Assembly (NCBI GenBank): GCA_964530185.1
Contig: CAZHBB010000111.1
Span: forward strand, 1-9,588
Reading direction: 5' to 3'
Length of the DNA stretch: 9,588 nt
Source of the DNA: PWVB01 sp964530185
GTDB taxonomy: Bacteria > Chloroflexota > Anaerolineae > B4-G1 > SLSP01
Made by a program: the position numbers and the translations under genes. Below the pieces are notes generated by a model that searched no databases, was not told the DNA's origin, and was given only the letters and a program-made list of their open reading frames with translations. Shown here piece by piece: positions 5,858 to 9,588 of this stretch. The number at the start of each line of letters is the position of its first letter. Within the stretch, counting starts at the first letter, position 1.

Positions 5858-7027
5858 TTACGCGTCCTGTAGCGCGGCGATACCAGGCAGGACTTTGCCC
5901 TCGAGGAACTCGAGGCTTGCCCCACCGCCGGTCGAAACATGGCTTACCTTGTCGGCTACGCCAGCCTGGTTCACGGCCGAAGCCGAGTCGCCGCCACCAA
6001 TGATGGTCACGGCATCGAGGTCCGCCAGGATCTGGGCGATCTCAAAGGTGCCCCTGGCGAAGTTCGGCATCTCGAAGACACCCATGGGCCCGTTCCAGAC
6101 GACGGTCTTCGCGTTGGCCAACTTCTCTTTGAAGAGTGCCACGGTCTGTGGGCCGATGTCGAGGATACGCCAGCCAGGTTCCACGGCATCGACGGGCACG
6201 ACTTTACGGTTGGCATTGTTGTCGAACGCATCGGCCACCACGACATCGACCGGCAGCACAAGCTTGCCGCCAGCCCGTGTCATCAAGTCCCTGGCGAGTT
6301 CTAAAGCCTCGTCCTCCACCAGGGAGTCGCCCACTTCCAGCCCTTTGGCCTTGAAGAAGGTGTTGGCCATGCCGCCGCCGATGAGGATCGTGTCGGCCTT
6401 TCCCAACAGGTTCTCGATGACCCCGATTTTGTCGGAGACTTTGGCGCCGCCCAGGATGACTACGTAGGGATGTTCGGGGTTCTCGGTGGCCTTACTGAGG
6501 AATTCGATCTCCTTCTCGATCAGGAAACCAGCCACAGCGGGCAGGTGTTGCGAGACGCCCACATTGCTGGCATGGGACCGATGGGCAGTGCCAAAGGCGT
6601 CGTTGACGAAGATCTCGCCCAGGGCCGCGAGTTGGGCGGCGAACTCCGGATCGTTCTTCGACTCGCCCTTGTGGAAGCGGGTGTTCTCCAGGAGCATCAC
6701 CTCGCCCGGCTTCAGGGCCTCAGCCATGGCTTTGACCTCATCGCCAACACAGTCAGGCGCCATCTTCACCTCTCGCCCCAGCAACTCGCTCAGGCGAGCT
6801 GCTACCGGCTTGAGGCTCAGCGCCGGATCCGGCCCCTTGGGACGGCCAAGATGTGACATCAAGATCAGCGAGGCTCCCTGATCGAGGATGTACTTGATCG
6901 TGGGCAGGGCCGCCCGTATGCGCGTGTCATCCGTGATCTTGCCGTCTTCCAGCGGTACGTTGAAATCGGCGCGCATCAGCACGCGCTTGCCCTTCAGGTC
7001 AACATCGCGTACGGTTTTCTTGTTCAT
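5858..7027 (-). CDS. pgk: Phosphoglycerate kinase
   Basis: The enzyme transfers the acyl phosphate of 1,3-bisphosphoglycerate, made by the gap product, to ADP, giving ATP and 3-phosphoglycerate. Family motifs run in order: RADFNVP (19-25), SHLGRPKG (58-65), LENTRFHKGE (113-122), NDAFGTAHRSHAS (142-154), GGAKVSDK (193-200), WNGPMGVFE (311-319), GGGDSA (344-349) and STGGGASLEFLEGK (365-378). These cover the basic substrate patch of the N-domain and the nucleotide site of the C-domain. The length of 389 residues is normal and nothing is missing. I start at ATG 7027, with AGGAGG nine bases upstream; a GTG at 7045 would put the ribosome-binding site inside the gene. It is the second gene of the cluster, about 150 bases after gap. 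Confidence 0.97.
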   Translation of the reverse strand: MNKKTVRDVDLKGKRVLMRADFNVPLEDGKITDDTRIRAALPTIKYILDQGASLILMSHLGRPKGPDPALSLKPVAARLSELLGREVKMAPDCVGDEVKAMAEALKPGEVMLLENTRFHKGESKNDPEFAAQLAALGEIFVNDAFGTAHRSHASNVGVSQHLPAVAGFLIEKEIEFLSKATENPEHPYVVILGGAKVSDKIGVIENLLGKADTILIGGGMANTFFKAKGLEVGDSLVEDEALELARDLMTRAGGKLVLPVDVVVADAFDNNANRKVVPVDAVEPGWRILDIGPQTVALFKEKLANAKTVVWNGPMGVFEMPNFARGTFEIAQILADLDAVTIIGGGDSASAVNQAGVADKVSHVSTGGGASLEFLEGKVLPGIAALQDA

Positions 7028-7117
7028 AGCATAGTCCCTCCTCACACTCTCACACGTGGTGGTGTGGCTTGCATACGTCTATGTTAACCGACAGACACGA
7101 TTGAGCCCTTACTAGAT

Positions 7118-7152
7118 GAGAAGGGATAAGGTGGTGTCCCTTATCCCTTCTC
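7118..7152 (-). terminator. 14-bp hairpin between gap and pgk
   Basis: GAGAAGGGATAAGG (7118-7131) pairs without mismatch with CCTTATCCCTTCTC (7139-7152) over a seven-base loop. The flanking GATGAG (7115-7120) and CTCATC (7152-7157) offer an alternative outer pairing. On the minus strand it begins 20 bases after the gap stop, and the sequence that follows (ATCTAGTAAGG) has no T run. It can act as partial terminator or as 3' protection of a gap-only message. A second small stem (CACAC 7051-7055, GTGTG 7062-7066) lies close to the pgk ribosome-binding site. No clear separate promoter for pgk is seen in 7043-7117. Confidence 0.6.
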
Positions 7153-7176
7153 TCATCCGCTTTGGGGACAAAGCTC

Positions 7177-8190
7177 CTAGAGCTTGCTGGCTACAATGGC
7201 TGCCAGGTCCGCGACCCGGCAGGAGTATCCCCACTCGTTATCATACCATGAGATGACCTTGACGAGGCGGGATCCAATGACCCTGGTCTGTGGCCCGTCC
7301 ACGATCGAGGAGCGGCTGTCGCGTTTGAAGTCCATGGAGACCAGCGGTTCCTCGCTGTAGCCCAGGATGTCCTTGAGTTCGCCCTCTGCCGCGGCCTTGA
7401 ACGCTGCGTTGACCTCGTCCACGGTCACGTCCTTCTTTACCTGTACGACCAGGTCGACCACCGAGACGGTGGGGGTGGGGACGCGCATCGCCATGCCGTC
7501 CACGATGCCCTTCAGTTCGGGCAGGACGAGGGAGACGGCCTTGGCTGCACCGGTGGTGGTGGGGATGATGTTGAGAGCTGCGGCCCGGGCACGGCGCAAA
7601 TCCTTGCGGTGCCCCTGGTCCAGGGTGTTTTGGTCGTTGGTGTAGGAGTGCACCGTGGTCATCAGGCCACACTCGATCCCGAAGCTGTCCTGCAGGACCT
7701 TGGCAACCGGCGCCAGACAGTTGGTGGTGCAGGATGCGTTGGAGATAATGTTGTGCTTGGCGGGGTCATAGTCGCCCTCGTTGACGCCGATCACGACGGT
7801 GATGTCCTCACCCTTGGCCGGAGCGGTGATGATGACCTTCTTGGCTCCCGCCTTGAGGTGCTTGCTGGCGCCCTCGCGGTCCCGGAAGATGCCCGTGGAT
7901 TCGATGGCGATATCAACACCCATCTCGCCCCAGGGAAGCTCCTCGGGGTTGCGGATGGCGAATGCCTTGATCTTCTTCCCGTTGACGATAATCGCATCCT
8001 CAGTATAGGAGACGTCACCTTCGAACCTGCCGTAGGTCGAGTCATACTTGAAGAGGTGGGCGTTGGTCTTGGTGTCGAACAGATCGTTGATCGCGACCAC
8101 CTCCAGTTCCTCCGGATGACGCTCCAAGATAGTACGGAGTACGAGGCGTCCAATGCGCCCAAAACCATTGATTGCAACTTTCGTAGCCAT
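7177..8190 (-). CDS. gap: Glyceraldehyde-3-phosphate dehydrogenase, type I
   Basis: The enzyme oxidises and phosphorylates glyceraldehyde 3-phosphate to 1,3-bisphosphoglycerate using NAD. The Rossmann start INGFGRIGR (7-15) and Asp36 in AINDLFD point to NAD rather than NADP preference. The catalytic Cys154 sits in SNASCTTNCLAP and the activating His181 in TTVHSYTNDQ. DQGHRKDLRRARAAALNIIP and WYDNEWGYSCR are the expected later motifs. The length of 337 residues is standard. I start at ATG 8190, with AAAAGGAG five bases upstream and MATKVAINGFGR matching the family; the frame continues open upstream for 32 codons without family similarity. It is the first gene of gap-pgk-tpiA and sits behind a very strong promoter and a long structured leader. 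No cggR regulator gene is adjacent. Confidence 0.97.
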   Translation of the reverse strand: MATKVAINGFGRIGRLVLRTILERHPEELEVVAINDLFDTKTNAHLFKYDSTYGRFEGDVSYTEDAIIVNGKKIKAFAIRNPEELPWGEMGVDIAIESTGIFRDREGASKHLKAGAKKVIITAPAKGEDITVVIGVNEGDYDPAKHNIISNASCTTNCLAPVAKVLQDSFGIECGLMTTVHSYTNDQNTLDQGHRKDLRRARAAALNIIPTTTGAAKAVSLVLPELKGIVDGMAMRVPTPTVSVVDLVVQVKKDVTVDEVNAAFKAAAEGELKDILGYSEEPLVSMDFKRDSRSSIVDGPQTRVIGSRLVKVISWYDNEWGYSCRVADLAAIVASKL

Positions 8191-8466
8191 AGTCACTCCT
8201 TTTACGCTTAAGGTTTTGGCCCAACTGTTGGAAGTCCAGGATTGATGGTCAGCCTGCGTTGTTGTTGCCTGCTGGCCACCAATCACACACCTCCAAGCTC
8301 GACGGGCAGGCCATGGTTATAAGGGCGCCAGAGGAGGGGATACAGCATGAGCCACGCTGTCCATCATTCGGGCTCGATAGCTTTCGCTACACCTTATGCC
8401 TTGCTCCGACTCAGGCGATCTGGATGGGTAGGAGCTGTGTTGCGCCCGAATAACCCTCCACTCTGT
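8191..8466 (-). promoter_or_regulatory. Long 5' leader of the gap operon
   Basis: If transcription starts near 8466, as the promoter predicts, the gap message has an untranslated leader of about 276 bases. Its distal part (8333-8459) folds into the structured element listed separately. The proximal part offers GCCTGC/GCAGGC (8267-8272 with 8306-8311). Next to the ribosome-binding site, two palindromes overlap, TTGGCCCAA (8216-8224) and CCAACTGTTGG (8221-8231); they share CCAA, so only one can pair at a time. The extent of the leader is inferred from the promoter, not seen directly. Confidence 0.55.
8333..8459 (-). ncRNA. Candidate structured leader RNA upstream of gap
   Basis: Five helices can form at once in the minus-strand RNA. 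The outer helix pairs 8454-8459 with 8333-8338 (GGAGGG/CCCTCC). A second, 8-bp helix pairs ATTCGGGC (8451-8444) with GCCCGAAT (8373-8366). Inside it are GGAGC/GCTCC (8431-8435 with 8403-8407) and TAGC-GAAA-GCTA (8389-8378), capped by a GNRA tetraloop. Between the two long helices is ACAGC/GCTGT (8342-8346 with 8356-8360). I do not recognise the T-box, cobalamin, GEMM, SRP or RNase P consensus. It may be a cis-regulatory leader of unknown class. The pairings are read by eye and not tested by folding or covariation. Confidence 0.4.
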
Positions 8467-8473
8467 CTGAAAA

Positions 8474-8501
8474 ATTATACTCAGGTTGGCAGGGGTGTCA
8501 A
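8474..8501 (-). promoter_or_regulatory. Perfect-consensus sigma70 promoter of the gap operon
   Basis: Reading the minus strand, TTGACA (8501-8496) is followed after 16 bases by TATAAT (8479-8474). Both hexamers match the housekeeping sigma consensus exactly, and a run of five T follows the -10 box. The start point is predicted near 8466. The promoter lies between the rsfS terminator and gap, in the correct direction. Such an exact match predicts high constitutive transcription, in keeping with a glycolytic operon. Confidence 0.85.
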
Positions 8502-8556
8502 TTAACCGCTCATGCACGTGTTCTCAATTCTCTCGGCGGGGTGGGCGCTGGCGCGA

Positions 8557-8597
8557 AAACAGGGCTTCTTGCCCGCCAAAAGGCTGAAGCCCTGTTT
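8557..8597 (-). terminator. Rho-independent terminator after rsfS
   Basis: AAACAGGGCTTC (8557-8568) pairs perfectly with GAAGCCCTGTTT (8586-8597), and GCC/GGC (8575-8577 with 8582-8584) forms a small inner stem. On the minus strand the stem is flanked by A-rich bases before and TTTT after (8559-8556), the classic intrinsic layout. It begins 39 bases past the rsfS stop and ends 55 bases before the gap -35 box, so it insulates the gap promoter. The stem is nearly symmetrical, but no plus-strand gene needs it. Confidence 0.8.
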
Positions 8598-8636
8598 CTC
8601 TGCTGTGGTCTGGGTGTGCCTCGTCCAGCGCCTGGG

Positions 8637-8987
8637 CTATTGAATCCGGGTGACCACCCTGGCGTCCTTCCACAGGTCCTCAAGCTGATAATAAGCCCTC
8701 ACCTCAGGGCTGAACAGATGGATCACCACGCTGTTGTAGTCCATCAATACCCAGCCGGAGTCTGGCGTCCCTTCTTTGTGTCCGCTAACAAGCGATGTCC
8801 CCCATTGCTTGGCCGCGGCCTGAATTGCACTCTGCAGAGCATCGAGCTGGCGAGTGCTGGCGGCGGTGCAGATCACGAAGAAATCGGTAATGGTCGTGAC
8901 CTGCTGCAGATCCAGGATCAAAATATCCTCGCCATGCCCGTCAACGATGATGTCAGCGATACGTGTAGCCAGTTCTAACCCTTGCAC
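8637..8987 (-). CDS. rsfS: Ribosomal silencing factor RsfS
   Basis: RsfS binds ribosomal protein uL14 on the large subunit and blocks joining of the two subunits when cells slow down. The 116-residue protein shows the family's parts in order: an N-terminal helix (MQGLELATRIADII), EDILILDLQQVTTITDFFVI (20-39), a TAASTRQLDALQSAI helix (41-55), and the C-terminal SGWVLMDYNSVVIHLFSPEVRAYYQLEDLW (77-106). The length is typical. The start is a GTG at 8987 with AGGAGG four bases upstream, and the first residues align with family starts. It lies 33 bases after the lipoprotein gene on the same strand, so the two are probably one transcript. The frequent partner nadD is not adjacent. Confidence 0.94.
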   Translation of the reverse strand: MQGLELATRIADIIVDGHGEDILILDLQQVTTITDFFVICTAASTRQLDALQSAIQAAAKQWGTSLVSGHKEGTPDSGWVLMDYNSVVIHLFSPEVRAYYQLEDLWKDARVVTRIQ

Positions 8988-9020
8988 TCCACCTCCTATA
9001 AGTTCAAGATGTCTTTTGTC

Positions 9021-9521
9021 CTATTGCTCCATCAACAGCATCTGTACACGGGTCGTCTGAGAACGCTCGTTGTCCTGCATGCTCACGCTCAGGCGGCTAT
9101 CTCCCATCTTCATGTTAAGGGTAGCAAGGTGCCCCATGATCGTCGGCTGACCGAGCAGCTCCCATCCTTTGGCCTGCAGTTCGGTCAGGAGGTATTCGGT
9201 GGTCTCCTGAACCATCATGGGGACTATGTAGACGTACGTGCCGCTCGCCGGATTAGCCTCGATATCGGTCGCATCGGGATGGACGACCAGTGTCTCCGGG
9301 AATCCCCCCTCCGCCTCAGCCGGCGCCTCGGGGCTTTCAGCCGGCTCCTCCGTCTCCCCTACCTCCCCGCCAGATTCAGACTGACCCGCCTCGGTGGTCT
9401 CCTGAACCTCTGCCGTGGTGGGCTGGGCCTCGGTTCCCTGGCCACCCTTACCGCAGGCCGTCAACAGCAGGCCGACCGTCAAAATCATGAGCGTAACAAG
9501 GGCAACATGTTTCAGCTTCAT
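9021..9521 (-). CDS. Secreted lipoprotein of unknown function
   Basis: The 166-residue product begins with a type II signal peptide: basic MKLKH, a hydrophobic core (6-20) and the lipobox LTAC with Cys23 as the lipidated residue, so the protein should be anchored outside the cytoplasmic membrane. Residues 24-73 form a disordered linker rich in Glu, Thr, Ser, Pro, Ala and Gly with few bulky residues. The C-terminal domain (about 74-166) contains HPDATDIEAN, an aromatic YVYIVP strand, a helix ending in LQAKGWEL, and alternating strands to the end (LATLNMKMGDSRLSVSM). It resembles small domains, common in Chloroflexota lipoproteins, in which a helix with GW follows a YPGA-like strand; I know no assigned function. 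The start ATG 9521 has GGAGGAG just upstream. It precedes rsfS with a 33-base gap. Confidence 0.85.
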   Translation of the reverse strand: MKLKHVALVTLMILTVGLLLTACGKGGQGTEAQPTTAEVQETTEAGQSESGGEVGETEEPAESPEAPAEAEGGFPETLVVHPDATDIEANPASGTYVYIVPMMVQETTEYLLTELQAKGWELLGQPTIMGHLATLNMKMGDSRLSVSMQDNERSQTTRVQMLLMEQ

Positions 9522-9588
9522 TTCTCCTCCTCCCAGGTGTGAAAATGATACTCTATCATAACATAAAACTGGTGCATGAACCAGCTAT
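9522..9588 (-). promoter_or_regulatory. AT-rich region upstream of the lipoprotein, possible promoter
   Basis: On the minus strand TATGAT (9560-9555) and TATCAT (9550-9545) are possible -10 boxes. The matching -35 positions are poor: TGGTTC at 9583-9578 for the first. A short stem, CTGGT/ACCAG (9569-9573 with 9580-9584), followed on the minus strand by TTTT, may instead end an upstream gene outside the window. The ribosome-binding site GGAGGAG for the lipoprotein is also here. The composition is much richer in A and T than the rest of the window. Confidence 0.3.

Noticed and set aside
7609..8211. Open frame of 200 codons antisense to gap
   Set aside because: gap is complete with all active-site residues, and the antisense frame is a composition artefact that crosses the gap start into the leader.
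8042..8224. Alternative small frame over the gap start
   Set aside because: It is out of frame with the strongly supported gap start and uses the same ribosome-binding region by chance.
8317..8517. Minus-strand frame of 66 codons across the gap promoter
   Set aside because: It would include the perfect -35 and -10 boxes inside its coding part, lacks a ribosome-binding site, and its product resembles nothing known.
8982..9542. Open frame of 186 codons antisense to the lipoprotein
   Set aside because: The minus-strand frame has a signal peptide with lipobox and a strong ribosome-binding site. The plus-strand product is only a low-complexity mirror of the linker region.
1..9588. Mobile elements, CRISPR arrays, toxin-antitoxin pairs, phage genes
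   Set aside because: I looked on both strands for transposase-like proteins, regularly spaced repeats, terminal inverted repeats and small paired genes and saw none. All genes look native, with similar composition.

Overview
The window is ordinary bacterial chromosome, GC-rich, with two blocks of housekeeping metabolism. There are no phage, transposon, CRISPR or defence genes. Protein character (a NuoC-NuoD fusion with the LHRNHEKIGERN variant, a lipoprotein with an acidic linker, a cellobiose 2-epimerase, a gap-pgk-tpiA cluster) suggests a member of the Chloroflexota, perhaps Anaerolineae-like. That placement is inference from general appearance and is only moderately certain.

Left half, plus strand (about 89-3351): a consensus promoter drives a tRNA-Leu(UAG). 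A GNRA-capped hairpin follows, then three tightly coupled genes, nuoB, nuoCD (fused) and nuoI. These encode the Q module of respiratory complex I, the part that carries cluster N2 and the quinone site plus the two 4Fe-4S clusters that feed it. nuoA, nuoEFG and the membrane-arm genes are not next to them, so the complex I genes are split in this genome.

Right half, minus strand (about 8501 down to 3543): a promoter with perfect -35 and -10 hexamers starts a transcript with an unusually long leader (about 276 nt) that can fold into several nested helices. It continues through gap, pgk and tpiA, the three central enzymes of triose-phosphate metabolism, and perhaps on to a cellobiose 2-epimerase gene. 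Every junction in this set carries a strong hairpin (11 to 15 base pairs). The epimerase converges on nuoI.

Far right, minus strand (9588-8557): a secreted lipoprotein of unknown function, then rsfS (ribosomal silencing factor), ending in a rho-independent terminator that separates it from the gap promoter.

The points most worth a second look are the structured gap leader, the isolated nuoB-CD-I operon apparently served by the tRNA promoter, the hairpins at each glycolytic junction, and the uncharacterised lipoprotein beside rsfS. I found no clearly new multi-gene system.
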